Shown here: positions 47,564-57,358 of the stretch, piece by piece | Layout: every line of letters begins with the position of its first letter | Numbering within the stretch: the first letter of the stretch is position 1 | From: Rhizobium laguerreae | GTDB lineage: Bacteria > Pseudomonadota > Alphaproteobacteria > Rhizobiales > Rhizobiaceae | Direction: 5' to 3' | NCBI RefSeq assembly: GCF_002008165.1 | Contig: NZ_MRDM01000010.1 | Span: forward strand, 182,541-246,540 | DNA length: 64,000 nt | Notes under the pieces: generated by a model | The model's database searches: none | The model's input: the letters and a program-made list of their open reading frames with translations, nothing else | Told to the model about the DNA's origin: nothing | Made by a program: the position numbers and the translations under genes

Positions 47564-50485
47564 TCACCAGCCTTCTTCGAGCACCTTCTCCAGCGTGTCC
47601 GCGAAGAAATCGGCGCTGTCGATGCTGAGGCAGAGCGGTGGTTTGATCTTCAGCACATTTTGGTGATCGCCGGTCGGCTGCATGATGACGCCGAGTTCGA
47701 GAAGCCGGTCGCAGATTGCAGCCGTCTCTTCCGTCGCCGGCTCCAGCGTCGTTCTGTCGCGGACGAATTCGAGGCCGAGATAGAGGCCCATGCCGTGCAC
47801 GGCGCCTGCAATCGGATGGCGGTCGATCAGCGCGGCGAGCCGCGCTTTCAGATGATCGCCGACCGTCCGGGCATTTTCCTGCAGCTTTTCCTCGGCCATG
47901 ACGTCGAGCACCGTCATGCCGGCGACGCAACTGACCGGGCTGCCGCCGGTGGAGGAAAAGAAATAACCTTTCTTCTCCAGCGATTGCGCGATCTCCCGCG
48001 TGGTGATGACCGCGCCGAGCGGATGGCCGTTGCCCATGCCCTTGGCGATGGTGATGATATCGGGCACGACCCCCTGCTGCTCGAAGCCCCAGAAATAATG
48101 TCCGAGCCTGGAATAACCGACCTGCACCTCATCGGCGATGCAAAGGCCGCCGCGGGCGCGCACTTGCGCATAGATTTCCCTGAGATAACCGTCCGGCAGT
48201 GGAATGCCGCCGGCATTGCCGTAGACCGATTCGCAGATGAAGCCCGCAAGGCCGTTGCCGCCGGCGTCGATCGCCTCCAGCACCGGCGTTACCTCGCTGA
48301 GATAGCCTGCCGCGGTATCGGGACCACGGAATGCGCCGCGATAGGTATTCGGTGAAACGACGGCATGCACCCAGTCCGGCCGGGTGGTCGGTGCCTGCGG
48401 ATTGTCGGCGATCGAGGTGGAGACGGCATCACTTGCCGCCGACCAGCCATGATAGGCTTCGAGCAGGCAGAGCATGTTGCGCGCGCCGCTATGGGCTTGC
48501 GCGAGCCGAAGCGCCAGATCGTTCGCCTCCGAGCCGCTGTTGACCAGGAAGACCGCGTCGAGCCCATCCGGCGACAGGGCGGCGAGGCGTTCGGAAAATT
48601 CCGTGATCGCGCCATAGTGGAAGCGCGAATTCGTGTTGAGCTTCAGCCATTGCGCGCCGATCGCCGCCGCGAACTTGGGATGGCCATGGCCTAGAATGGT
48701 GACGTTGTTGACCATGTCGAGATAGGCGCGGCCCTCGACATCGAACAGATGCTCCTTCCAGCCGCGCTCGATTTGCGGCGGTGCCGCATAGTAATTCTTC
48801 TGCGGCGTCGCGAGATGCGCCCGCCGCCTGGCGAAGAGCGCGGCGGTTTCAGGTTGCGGCGCATCCGCTTGCGGGCTGAGAAGCAACGAAGGCGAAGGGC
48901 AGAGCACCGACCAGGCCGCCGCCGCGCGCGGTGAGGCAAAGAGCGGCGGTTCGAGACCGGCGACGCTGCAAAGCTGGACGCGCAGCCCGCCGAGCGACGG
49001 CGCCTCTCCGAAAACCGTGCCGAGCGGATCACCGGCGGCAATCTCGGCTCCATCCTCGACCGAGAGGTCGAGCCCATCGAGATGCAGGGTCATGTTGTCG
49101 CCGACGAGCGTCAGATGCTGGTCCTTCCAGCCGATGCGGCCGGCAAAGGGCGCGGCAATCGCGCTGCCTGCGGCAAGGCATATGTCGACATGCAGGGCGC
49201 AGGTCGCCTGTGCCTTCGCAGTTCCCGCGCGGGAAAGCCGATATTCGCCGTAGCGCGTCGCTGCCGTACCGTTTTCGGCTGCCATGCGGGCAAGCAGCCG
49301 CCAGTCCATGTCGGTATTTAGCCAGTTGCCGGCGGAAAAATGCGGGCTCCGCACCCCAAGATCGACATAGGCGATTCCGGCGGGATCGATGTCGGGCAGC
49401 AACGGCAGCCATCCCGATGTTTCCGGCGCGGCGACATCTGCGCCGGCTGCCTTGAGGATCGCCGCTTCCATAAGATCGAAGGGAACCGACATCGCCGTAT
49501 CGAAGATCGCCCGCTCGCGGTCGAGATTGTCGCGGACATAGTCATTGTCGGGATCGACCGAAATCTGCTGTTCGCCGCTGGCGACGAGAATGACCGCGCG
49601 TGCGACGATCAGTGGCCAGAGCGCCTTCAGTTCCTTGTCGCTCAGCGGATAGATCGCCTGATAGGCGGTGACAGCGGGCAGGATATGAAAAGGGTCGCCA
49701 TCTGCCTGATGCAGCAGCGAAGCGCAGGTGACGGCGAGGTCGCCGACCAGCCAGCCGCGGATGATGTCGCCGAAATCGATCACCCCGTCGGGGATGATAT
49801 GGCCACGGGCGTCACGGTGGCCGACGACATTGTCGCCGGTGACGTCGTGATGGACGGCCTGCAGCCGAAGCGACGGCGCCAACGGCTGAATGCGGCGAAC
49901 AGCCATCACCATGGTCTTGGCAATCCGGTCGCGCGCGGCGCTGTCGGTGATGGCCGAAAGCAGCTGCACCGCAACGGGACCTGCCCGTCTGAGGTCCCAT
50001 TGCAGGCTGCGGTCGAGACCGGGATGATCGAAATCGGCAAGCGCCTGCGCCAGCCTGGCGCAGAGCGCGCCGAGGGCTGCAACGGAAGCCGGCGCCAGAT
50101 AGGTCAGCTCCGTCAGCCCCTGGCCTTCCAGATATTCGAGCAGCCGGACCTGATAACCCTGCCCGCGCACGGTAAGGACGACGATCTCCCGCCCGTCATT
50201 GGTGGCGATCACCTTCGGAACGCGCGGCGCATCTTGCTTGCTTTTGAGATGATGGATCGCCGCATTCTGTGCTTCGAGCTCGCGGGTCTCGTAGGCTGCA
50301 TGGCAGATCTTCAGGACGTAGCGGCCACGATCGCTATCGACGCGATAGTTCCTATCCTGCTGGCTGCCGAGTTCGACAAGCGTGCCGGAGAGGCTGTAAT
50401 GAGCAAGGAGGATCTCTTCCGCGTCGCTGGAGGTCACGTCGGGGCGCGGCAGCGCCATGCGATCAACAAGCGCCTCGTCGGTCAC
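47564..50485 (-). CDS. Three-domain fusion: APH-type kinase, degenerate M23 domain, class III PLP enzyme
   Basis: This 973-residue cytoplasmic protein has no signal peptide. Residues 1-330 form an aminoglycoside/hydroxylysine-type kinase with catalytic HHDVTGDN (D214, N219) and metal-binding VIDFGD (D237). Residues 425-510 resemble an M23 domain ([17 protein letters not shown]), but the zinc ligands appear lost: the HLHFQ-type motif reads LRVQLC. Residues 560-973 are a class III aminotransferase fold with [22 protein letters not shown] (D785) and the PLP Lys K815 in [11 protein letters not shown]. Relatives of the PLP part are phospho-lyases acting on phosphoethanolamine or phosphohydroxylysine. 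Kinase plus lyase in one chain suggests phosphorylation then elimination of an amino alcohol. The substrate is unknown. Confidence 0.85.
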   Translation of the reverse strand: MTDEALVDRMALPRPDVTSSDAEEILLAHYSLSGTLVELGSQQDRNYRVDSDRGRYVLKICHAAYETRELEAQNAAIHHLKSKQDAPRVPKVIATNDGREIVVLTVRGQGYQVRLLEYLEGQGLTELTYLAPASVAALGALCARLAQALADFDHPGLDRSLQWDLRRAGPVAVQLLSAITDSAARDRIAKTMVMAVRRIQPLAPSLRLQAVHHDVTGDNVVGHRDARGHIIPDGVIDFGDIIRGWLVGDLAVTCASLLHQADGDPFHILPAVTAYQAIYPLSDKELKALWPLIVARAVILVASGEQQISVDPDNDYVRDNLDRERAIFDTAMSVPFDLMEAAILKAAGADVAAPETSGWLPLLPDIDPAGIAYVDLGVRSPHFSAGNWLNTDMDWRLLARMAAENGTAATRYGEYRLSRAGTAKAQATCALHVDICLAAGSAIAAPFAGRIGWKDQHLTLVGDNMTLHLDGLDLSVEDGAEIAAGDPLGTVFGEAPSLGGLRVQLCSVAGLEPPLFASPRAAAAWSVLCPSPSLLLSPQADAPQPETAALFARRRAHLATPQKNYYAAPPQIERGWKEHLFDVEGRAYLDMVNNVTILGHGHPKFAAAIGAQWLKLNTNSRFHYGAITEFSERLAALSPDGLDAVFLVNSGSEANDLALRLAQAHSGARNMLCLLEAYHGWSAASDAVSTSIADNPQAPTTRPDWVHAVVSPNTYRGAFRGPDTAAGYLSEVTPVLEAIDAGGNGLAGFICESVYGNAGGIPLPDGYLREIYAQVRARGGLCIADEVQVGYSRLGHYFWGFEQQGVVPDIITIAKGMGNGHPLGAVITTREIAQSLEKKGYFFSSTGGSPVSCVAGMTVLDVMAEEKLQENARTVGDHLKARLAALIDRHPIAGAVHGMGLYLGLEFVRDRTTLEPATEETAAICDRLLELGVIMQPTGDHQNVLKIKPPLCLSIDSADFFADTLEKVLEEGW

Positions 50486-50598
50486 GACACCCCTCCCGCA
50501 GCATGATTCGATTACCTATTGAAGGCGATAATCAAGTACTTGCCGCTGGCAGGCAACGGGGATTGTTCATTTGCCAGCAAAAGAGATGTTGGCGGCGC

Positions 50599-51483
50599 TT
50601 ACCCCATGCGTTCGGAGGCGTAGCCGCCGGGGCTGGCCGGGAAGACCACGGTGCGGTTGCCGTTCAGGAAGGTGCGGTGATGGATATGGGCGTGGATGGC
50701 GCGCGCCAGCACCTGGCTTTCGACATCGCGGCCGATCGAGACATAGTCGTCGGGCGATTGCGCATGGGTGATGCGCGCCGTGTCCTGCTCGATGATCGGG
50801 CCTTCGTCGAGATCGGCGGTGACGTAATGCGCCGTTGCTCCGATCAGCTTCACGCCGCGTTGATAGGCTTGCTTGTAAGGATTGGCGCCCTTGAAGCTCG
50901 GCAGGAAGGAATGGTGGATGTTGATGATCTTCCCAGACATCTTCTGGCACATCGCATCCGAAAGCACCTGCATGTAACGCGCCAGCACGATCAGCTCGGT
51001 GCCCGTCTGTTCGACGATATCCATGATCTGGCCTTCGGCCTGCAGCTTGTTCTCCTTCGTCACCTTGATGTGGTGGAAGGGGATGTCATGGTTGACCACG
51101 ACCTTCTGGTAGTCGAAATGGTTGGAGACGACGCCGACGATGTCGATCGGCAGCGCGCCGATCTTCCAGCGGTAAAGCAGGTCGTTGAGACAATGGCCGA
51201 AGCGCGATACCATCAGCAACACCTTCACGCGTGCATTGCCGTCATGGATCTCGGCATCCATGGCGAACCGCTTGCAGATCGGCTCGAAGCCTTCCTTCAG
51301 TTCGGCAAGCGGCACGCCTTCCTCGGAGATGAAGCTGACCCGCGTGAAGAACCTGCCGGTATCGAGATCGTCGAACTGCGAACTATCGACGATATTGCAG
51401 CCCTTTTCGGCCAGATAGCTCGAAATCGCCGCCACGATGCCGCGCGTCGACTTGCAGGATACCGTCAATACGTAACTTGTCAT
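50599..51483 (-). CDS. purU: Formyltetrahydrofolate deformylase
   Basis: This 294-residue enzyme hydrolyses 10-formyl-THF to formate and THF. An N-terminal ACT domain (TVSCKSTRGIVAAISSYLAEKGCNI) precedes a formyltransferase-fold domain with ARYMQVLSD, the active-site NIHHSFLPSF and the catalytic Asp in ADLDEGPIIEQ. Length and order match PurU. In rhizobia purU copies often accompany C1-generating catabolism. Here it follows the fusion-enzyme gene's promoter side, in the same orientation, 113 bp away. Confidence 0.94.
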   Translation of the reverse strand: MTSYVLTVSCKSTRGIVAAISSYLAEKGCNIVDSSQFDDLDTGRFFTRVSFISEEGVPLAELKEGFEPICKRFAMDAEIHDGNARVKVLLMVSRFGHCLNDLLYRWKIGALPIDIVGVVSNHFDYQKVVVNHDIPFHHIKVTKENKLQAEGQIMDIVEQTGTELIVLARYMQVLSDAMCQKMSGKIINIHHSFLPSFKGANPYKQAYQRGVKLIGATAHYVTADLDEGPIIEQDTARITHAQSPDDYVSIGRDVESQVLARAIHAHIHHRTFLNGNRTVVFPASPGGYASERMG

Positions 51484-51699
51484 GTCTTTCCCTCTTCCCT
51501 CTCCAAGGCCGCCGCTGTGCTTAGATCAAAGCCCCGGCCGCGGATAGGCCGACGCACTTTCATCCATGCGACAAATTGCAAGATAACCATCACGTTTGTG
51601 AAAGTTCTGTCATTGCTTCAGTCTGAAGCTTAGGAGAAGTTCCGCGAAAAACTGTACCGTCAGCGCCGCTTGGATGCGTATTCTCGCCTTCGACGCGCT

Positions 51700-52719
51700 T
51701 TAGGCAGGCGGCCGGCTCGCCACCGCAACCTTCCGGCGGCGCGGCGAGGTGATCTCATGGATGATCGCACCGCCGATCGACGAGAGCACCAGCGAGAGGA
51801 TCACGAAGAGCACCGGCTGCTGCAGGATGCCGATCGGCAGGCGGTCGGCGGCGACCCTGAGAAAAGCCAGTGTGAAGGCGTGGGTGATATAGATGCTATA
51901 AGAGCAGTCGCCGAGATAGTTCAGCCATCCGATCAGCGGCAGCCTGGAAAAATCGATGGAGATCGCGCCGTAGACGATGAAGATCGCCGGGATTCCCCAG
52001 GCATAAAACCGGCTTTCCGGTGGCATCAGCGCCTCGTTGATGGAGAGAAACGCAAAGCCCATGGCAAGGGCCGCCCAGGCCCAGCGGTTCGGCAGAAGCA
52101 CCTTCTGTCCGTAGAGCCAGCCGAGCACGACGCCGGCGAGGAATTCCAGCATGATCGGCTCGCGGTAGAACCGGGTCATAGTCGTTTCCGGCAGCAGCCG
52201 GCAAGCGATCAGGATGACGGCAAAGACGGCAAACATCGCCGGGATGCGCCGTACTTCCTGTAGCGGCAATAGCAGCGCGAAGACGAAGTAGAAGAACATT
52301 TCGTAATTCAGCGTCCAGCCCGGAACGACCACCGGCGTGATCGTGCTCGGATCGGCAGGATTGGCCCATGGCAGGAAGAACAGCGAGGCGATGAGATGCG
52401 GCAGGTCGAACACCGTCGATTTGAGCAATGACGGTGCCACAAGCGCCACCGTCGCTGAAAACAGCGTTGCCAGCCAGTAGAGCGGCACGATTCTCTTGAT
52501 GCGCCGCCGGGCGAAGTCGATCGGGCTCATCGCGCGTCCGCTCGTCGTCAGCCACATTACGAACCCGCTCAAGACGAAGAAGATGTCGACGCCGGTTTCG
52601 CCATAGACGAAGGCGGTGGCGTCGACTGCGGGATTGACCTTGGCAAGCTGCAAGACCGCGTGGAAATAGACGACCATCAGCGCCGCTATGGCGCGCAGAT
52701 ATTGAAGCTGGACAAGCAT
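51700..52719 (-). CDS. ExoZ-like membrane O-acyltransferase
   Basis: This 339-residue acyltransferase family 3 protein has about ten membrane helices. The N-terminus QLQYLRAIAALMVVYFHA contains the catalytic-type His, and YGETGVDIFFVLSGFVMW and a late YSIYITHAF are family hallmarks. ExoZ acetylates exopolysaccharide subunits. The gene starts 57 bp after the polymerase-like gene on the same strand, so it probably decorates the polysaccharide made by this cluster. Confidence 0.88.
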   Translation of the reverse strand: MLVQLQYLRAIAALMVVYFHAVLQLAKVNPAVDATAFVYGETGVDIFFVLSGFVMWLTTSGRAMSPIDFARRRIKRIVPLYWLATLFSATVALVAPSLLKSTVFDLPHLIASLFFLPWANPADPSTITPVVVPGWTLNYEMFFYFVFALLLPLQEVRRIPAMFAVFAVILIACRLLPETTMTRFYREPIMLEFLAGVVLGWLYGQKVLLPNRWAWAALAMGFAFLSINEALMPPESRFYAWGIPAIFIVYGAISIDFSRLPLIGWLNYLGDCSYSIYITHAFTLAFLRVAADRLPIGILQQPVLFVILSLVLSSIGGAIIHEITSPRRRKVAVASRPPA

Positions 52720-52776
52720 CGAGCGTCTTGCTCCCTCGGGCTCGCGCGGGCGTCGGTCTCAGCCGCGCCGCTGCGG

Positions 52777-54063
52777 TCAACTCAGTACATCTGCCGGACG
52801 ATCCTGCCGGATGCGCGGGCTGTCGTGGAAACGCATATATCCGACGACGAACCAGAGGAGACCGGCGATCTTCATCGAGAAGACCGCGGTTCCTCCGATC
52901 ATCATATTCAGAAAAATGAAAAGAGAAAGTGAATGGGCGCAGCGCCGCTGCGCTGCCGTGCGCCCGGCGGGAAAGAGGCAGACGAACAGCCACAGGGCGA
53001 TGACGCCGAAGATCGTCGCCGCGTAGATCAGGTAGACATAGCCGCTGTCGGCGAATTCCGCGACCCGGTCGACCGCAAGCCCAAGGACGGCGAGCGCATC
53101 GAGCTCCATGATCTTCTTCATCGTCAGGTTGATGCGGCCGGTGAAATTGTCGCCGGTCGCGTTGGGTTTCAGGACATAGACGAGGAAGCCCGCGGCGACG
53201 ATCAGCGGCATCAGCGCCAGATTGAAATTCTTCGGGATCTTCGGGAAGATGAAATAGCCGACGATGCAGGCAAAGCAGAAGATCAGCATTGTGCGCGTGT
53301 CGTTCGTCACCAGGATCAGCACGGCCGTGCCGATCATCAGCAACCGGTCCCCGCGGCCGAGCTTTTCCCACATGGAAATCAGGTAAACGGCGATCACGCC
53401 GCAGAAATTGGCAAGCGACACCTGCTCGAGGAAGATCGAGGAGGAACGGTGGTCGATGATGCCGAAGGAGAAGCGCTCGGGAAAGCCGAGCGCGTTTTGG
53501 AAGAGGCCCGTCGTGTTGTAGCTCAGCGGCAGCAGCCCGCGCGTATTGGCGAAATAATCGGACGGATGGACGATGCTGACGTAGAACGGCACGCTGACGA
53601 TCTCGAAGATCAGGAAGATCATGACGGCAAGGCTTGCCCAGCGAAAGGCGAGCTTCATCGTTTTCTCGTTGCTCCAGCCCCCGAGTCCGGTAAAGCAGAA
53701 GATGATCAGCACGTTGCGGAAGTGATCGATGAACAGCATGCGGTTGAGTACGCTGACATAGATGGTCACGATCAGCGTGAACAGCAGGAACAGGAAGGCC
53801 GGCAGGTCGGTCTCGTAGATGCCCTTGTGCAGGATATAGATGATGGCGCTCGCCATGATCAGGCCTTCGCTGGCGGCGACATGCGTCATCGAGAGCGGCA
53901 CGATGTTGTGGTTGATGAAGGCGAGAATGCCGTTGTAGAGCACGGAGAGCAGGCCGAGCCAGAGCACCGTATGATCGGTGCGCGATGCCCTGCCGGCGGC
54001 ATCGAGCCGGTTACCGGCTACAGTGAATGTCGCTGCCCTGTGATCGACGACCGCCATGCTCAT
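52777..54063 (-). CDS. Wzy/O-antigen-ligase-like polysaccharide polymerase
   Basis: This 428-residue protein has about ten or eleven membrane helices and a large loop between residues 170 and 215 with polar sequence (HPSDYFANTRGLLPLSYN). The topology is that of Wzy polymerases and WaaL ligases, which share little sequence. The Wzz-type gene, acyltransferase and glucanase around it favour a polymerase. The start overlaps the glucanase stop by ATGA, so the two are translationally coupled. Confidence 0.78.
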   Translation of the reverse strand: MSMAVVDHRAATFTVAGNRLDAAGRASRTDHTVLWLGLLSVLYNGILAFINHNIVPLSMTHVAASEGLIMASAIIYILHKGIYETDLPAFLFLLFTLIVTIYVSVLNRMLFIDHFRNVLIIFCFTGLGGWSNEKTMKLAFRWASLAVMIFLIFEIVSVPFYVSIVHPSDYFANTRGLLPLSYNTTGLFQNALGFPERFSFGIIDHRSSSIFLEQVSLANFCGVIAVYLISMWEKLGRGDRLLMIGTAVLILVTNDTRTMLIFCFACIVGYFIFPKIPKNFNLALMPLIVAAGFLVYVLKPNATGDNFTGRINLTMKKIMELDALAVLGLAVDRVAEFADSGYVYLIYAATIFGVIALWLFVCLFPAGRTAAQRRCAHSLSLFIFLNMMIGGTAVFSMKIAGLLWFVVGYMRFHDSPRIRQDRPADVLS

Positions 54064-55109
54064 TTCCCCGCAGGCTTAATGGCGGAGCAAGTGCCGGCAC
54101 CGGCTTTTGCCACCTCGGCAAGAAGCCGCATCTGCGGCCGCTCAGGGCCTTCGCGCGGCTGGACGTTGAACGGCTCGTTCGCCGGCCACCAATCGCCGGC
54201 GGCCCAATAGGACCAGCCGAGCCAGACATCGCTATTATCAGACATGGTGGTGTAGATTTCGGTCAACCCGCTCATGCAGTCCTTGTCGGCGGAGGCGCCG
54301 AATTCGCCGAGAAAGCCGCGCTTGTGGTTCCGCTTCAGCCAGGCGGTTACCCCAGCGATCGCCTCGACCGCAGCAGTCGAGCCTTCGCAGGTCGGATGGG
54401 TGCCGGAGGAGTCGGCGTCGAGATACTGGTGGACCTCATAGGCGTAGAAATCGAGCGGATCGCGCACACCGAGCATCACCGTGCCATTGGCGCCGCCGAT
54501 CACATCCTTTTCCCAGCTGCCCGCGCCACTCCATGCCGTGCCCGGCACCAGGATGAGGTTGCGCGCGCCGACGGCGCGGATACTGCGGATCGCGGCATTG
54601 GCGGCATCCAGCCAGTCCGTCGCCTTGATGTCGTGCGGTTCGTTCATCAGGCCGAAGAGAACGCCATCCTGATTGGCGAATTCGACGGCGAGCCTTGCCC
54701 AGAAATCCCCGAAGGCGGCATCCGTCGCCGGCGCCGTGCCGACCTGGGTCTTGTCGTAATAGCCGAAATTATGCGGGTCGAGCAGAACCGCCATGCCGTG
54801 TTTGCGGATCAGGCCGATCGTATCTTTGATCCGCTTGAGCTCATCCTCGTCGAGCCGCCCGCCGAGCGCCGGCTGCAGCCGTTCCCAGCGGAAGGGCAGC
54901 CGGACGATCGTCATGCCTTTTTCGGCGAAATAGCCAATCGTGGATTCGCTCGGATAGGTGTAGTTGGTGCCGTAGATGCCGCCGCGCTCGCCATATTCGC
55001 CGCCGGACAGATTGACGCCGCGGTAGCAGGGCGCACCAGTCGCAAGGGCCGGCGACGGGATCAGAGCGGCTGCAAGCAGCAGCGCTGTCAGATGTCGTGT
55101 CGTCTGCAT
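54060..55109 (-). CDS. Glycoside hydrolase family 5 (endoglucanase-like), secreted
   Basis: This 349-residue enzyme has a signal peptide (MQTTRHLTALLLAAALIPSPALA). The GH5 barrel shows IVRLPFRWERLQP, LDPHNFGYYD, the acid/base Glu in FGLMNEPHD, a conserved EVHQYLDAD and the nucleophile Glu in RGFLGEFGAS. It would hydrolyse beta-1,4-type glucan or a related backbone in the periplasm or outside. The ATG at 55109 has GAGG 6 nt upstream; earlier ATGs at 55115 and 55142 are less likely. Coupling to the polymerase suggests it trims or releases the polymer made here. Confidence 0.9.
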   Translation of the reverse strand: MQTTRHLTALLLAAALIPSPALATGAPCYRGVNLSGGEYGERGGIYGTNYTYPSESTIGYFAEKGMTIVRLPFRWERLQPALGGRLDEDELKRIKDTIGLIRKHGMAVLLDPHNFGYYDKTQVGTAPATDAAFGDFWARLAVEFANQDGVLFGLMNEPHDIKATDWLDAANAAIRSIRAVGARNLILVPGTAWSGAGSWEKDVIGGANGTVMLGVRDPLDFYAYEVHQYLDADSSGTHPTCEGSTAAVEAIAGVTAWLKRNHKRGFLGEFGASADKDCMSGLTEIYTTMSDNSDVWLGWSYWAAGDWWPANEPFNVQPREGPERPQMRLLAEVAKAGAGTCSAIKPAGK

Positions 55110-55244
55110 GGCCATCCTCGCTATCGCGGCAAATCGCAACATCGGCGTCGCTGAGCTTATTTTAACGGTCCGTTAGCTAAGAATTTCTAAAGTATCGGCA
55201 CCTCGGCTTCAGTCTTTCACGCTGGGCAGGACACGAGTGCGCGT

Positions 55245-56852
55245 ATGAACCAGTATGACAGGAACAGGGTAAGCCGGCTCCCTGGCTGGCGCAGTTTTGA
55301 GCCATCTCAGACTGCGCCGGAAGGCGTGCGCATGCGCAGTCCTGTCATCCGCCCGGATGATTTCGTCCGGCCATCGCCCGAACCCGCCCCGCCCCCCTTC
55401 GTGCCGCCGGCAAGCATTGCGGAAACCCGCCAATATGAGCGTCCGGCTCCTCCGCCTGAAAAACAGCCTGTCGTGGACGCGCCGCCGAATGCAGCGTTCG
55501 CACCTGCCGCACCGCTTCTCGACCTCCGCTCGAGTATCGCCGCGATCTGGAGCCGGCGGCTGATCGTGTTTGGCCTGGCGCTTCTCGGAGCCCTCGCCGG
55601 CGGGGCGATGGCGCCGCTCATCGCCCAGAAATTCACCGCCGTCAGCAGCCTCTATTTCGACCCGCGCCAGATCGGCCTTGCCGATGCGGGAGCGCAATCG
55701 TCGGGTCCCTCGCCGGAAATGATCTCGGCGCTGATCGACAGCCAAGTGCAGATCCTGACCTCGGGCAATGTGCTGCGCCGCGTCGCCGAAGCAATGAAGC
55801 TCGACCAGGACCCCGAATTCACCGGCGGCCGGACCGATGGTGCCGCCGTGATCGGCACTCTGCAGAAGGCGCTTGTTATTACCCGTGAGGCCAGCACCTA
55901 TGTCGTCTCGCTGGCTGCCACGACCAACGATCCCGAAAAATCCGCAAGGCTTGCCAATCAGGTCGTCACCTCCTTCACCGAGGAAGAAAACAGCGCCTCG
56001 AACGGCATTTACGAAAACACCTCCTCGACGCTCGATGGACGCCTCGACGACCTGCGCCAGAAGGTGCTGGAAGCCGAGCAGGCCGTCGAAACCTTCCGCG
56101 CCGACAACGACATGGCCGCGACCGAAGGCAACCTGATCTCCGATCAGCGGCTCGTCTCGCTGAACACGCTGCTGGTGACCGCGCAGGAAAAGACCATCCA
56201 GGCAAAGGCGCGCGCCGATGCCGTCGCCAATCTCCGCGTCGAGGACATCGTCGCCGGCAACCAGATGGAGGGCGGCGTCACCTCGCCGCTCGTCAGCCTG
56301 CGTCAGCAATATGCCACCCAGGCCGCCGCCGTCGGCAGCCTCGAAAGCCAGATGGGCACGCGTCATCCGCGCCTGCAGGCGGCCCGCTCGTCGCTGCAGA
56401 GCATATCAGTCGAAATCAAGGGCGAATTGCAGCGTCTCGCCACCTCGGCAAGGGGCGAATACGAGCAGGCCAAGGCCGCCGAGGACAGCATTGCTAAGGA
56501 GCTTGCCGTGCAGAAGGCGCTGCACGCGAGTTCGTCCGACAAGCAGGTAGAATTGAACGAATTGCAGCGCAAGGCGACGGCGGCGCGCAATATCTACGAG
56601 ACGGTGCTGAAGCGCTCCAGCCAGACGAGCGAGGAGCAGAGCCTCAACCAGAGTAACATTCGCGTCATCTCGCCGGCCGAGCCGCCGGTCAAGGCCGACG
56701 GTCCGGGAAAGAAAATCCTGCTGGTCGCCGGCATCATCGGCGGTTTTCTCGCCGGTTTCGTCGTCGGCGCCGGCTTTGCGATCCTCGCCGGCCTCTTCAG
56801 CCATCCCGTCATCAGAAGTTATTTCAGGAAGTCACCCGCTGCGGCCGCTTGA
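55245..56852 (+). CDS. Wzz/GumC-like polysaccharide chain-length/export protein
   Basis: This roughly 535-residue inner-membrane protein has a Pro-rich cytoplasmic N-terminus (about 30-90). Membrane helix 1 is RLIVFGLALLGALAGGAMAP, followed by a long periplasmic region with coiled coil (about 255-430), and helix 2 lies near the C-terminus (ILLVAGIIGGFLAGFVVGAG). No tyrosine-kinase domain follows, unlike ExoP. An alternative ATG at 55332 has a better ribosome site. It is divergent from the glucanase gene. Its last 57 bp recur at 61471. Confidence 0.87.
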   Translation: MNQYDRNRVSRLPGWRSFEPSQTAPEGVRMRSPVIRPDDFVRPSPEPAPPPFVPPASIAETRQYERPAPPPEKQPVVDAPPNAAFAPAAPLLDLRSSIAAIWSRRLIVFGLALLGALAGGAMAPLIAQKFTAVSSLYFDPRQIGLADAGAQSSGPSPEMISALIDSQVQILTSGNVLRRVAEAMKLDQDPEFTGGRTDGAAVIGTLQKALVITREASTYVVSLAATTNDPEKSARLANQVVTSFTEEENSASNGIYENTSSTLDGRLDDLRQKVLEAEQAVETFRADNDMAATEGNLISDQRLVSLNTLLVTAQEKTIQAKARADAVANLRVEDIVAGNQMEGGVTSPLVSLRQQYATQAAAVGSLESQMGTRHPRLQAARSSLQSISVEIKGELQRLATSARGEYEQAKAAEDSIAKELAVQKALHASSSDKQVELNELQRKATAARNIYETVLKRSSQTSEEQSLNQSNIRVISPAEPPVKADGPGKKILLVAGIIGGFLAGFVVGAGFAILAGLFSHPVIRSYFRKSPAAAA

Positions 56853-56891
56853 TGACGGTCGTCGGTTTCCCTACATCGGGGAAGCGGCCTA

Positions 56892-56995
56892 TAGAGCAAT
56901 TCCAGGAAAAGTGCGAAGCGGTTTTCCGTCCGGAATTGGGTAAAACAAAACGTTAGAGCGGTTCTGCGTTTCCGTGAAAAGCTGAACCGCTCTAG
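56892..56995. repeat. Two-hairpin palindromic element
   Basis: Hairpin 1 pairs CAATTCCAGGAAAA with TTTTCCGTCCGGAATTG around GTGCGAAGCGG. Hairpin 2 pairs TAGAGCGGTTC with GAACCGCTCTA. It lies between the wzz-like gene and the small secreted protein gene. Confidence 0.8.
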
Positions 56996-57012
56996 CCGGC
57001 AGGAGAGTTACC

Positions 57013-57345
57013 ATGCGGCTGTTGATGATGCTTCTGATATCGCTCGTCGCCGTGTCTGGCCTCGCCCCGGCCTCCGCCCTTGCCGTCGACTGGACGAAAT
57101 CCGTCGATTCGGGCGTTCAACCCCTCTATCCCTACAAGGGTCTTCCCGGCGTCAAGGCGCAGCCGGACAAGAAGGAAGAGGAATCCTACAATTGCCGCAC
57201 CGAAACCGTCCAGGTCCGCCGCCGTTACGACGAGATCTTCCGCTCGGGCGGCATGCCGACGCTGATGTATGTCTGCGAACGCGACGGCTTCGTTACCACC
57301 GGTGGCAAAGTTCCGCTCCGCGGCCACTATCAGCCGGTGCGGTGA
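57013..57345 (+). CDS. Small secreted protein of unknown function
   Basis: This 110-residue protein has a signal peptide (MRLLMMLLISLVAVSGLAPASALA). The mature part is basic and has two cysteines, in SYNCRTETVQVRRRYDE and MYVCERDGF, likely a disulphide pair. GGCAGGAG precedes the ATG. I do not recognise the family. Its coding region from about residue 33 onward is repeated at 61528-61765 with six base differences. The gene abuts the convergent acetyltransferase gene. Confidence 0.8.
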   Translation: MRLLMMLLISLVAVSGLAPASALAVDWTKSVDSGVQPLYPYKGLPGVKAQPDKKEEESYNCRTETVQVRRRYDEIFRSGGMPTLMYVCERDGFVTTGGKVPLRGHYQPVR

Positions 57346-57358
57346 GGGGTAGGACCTG

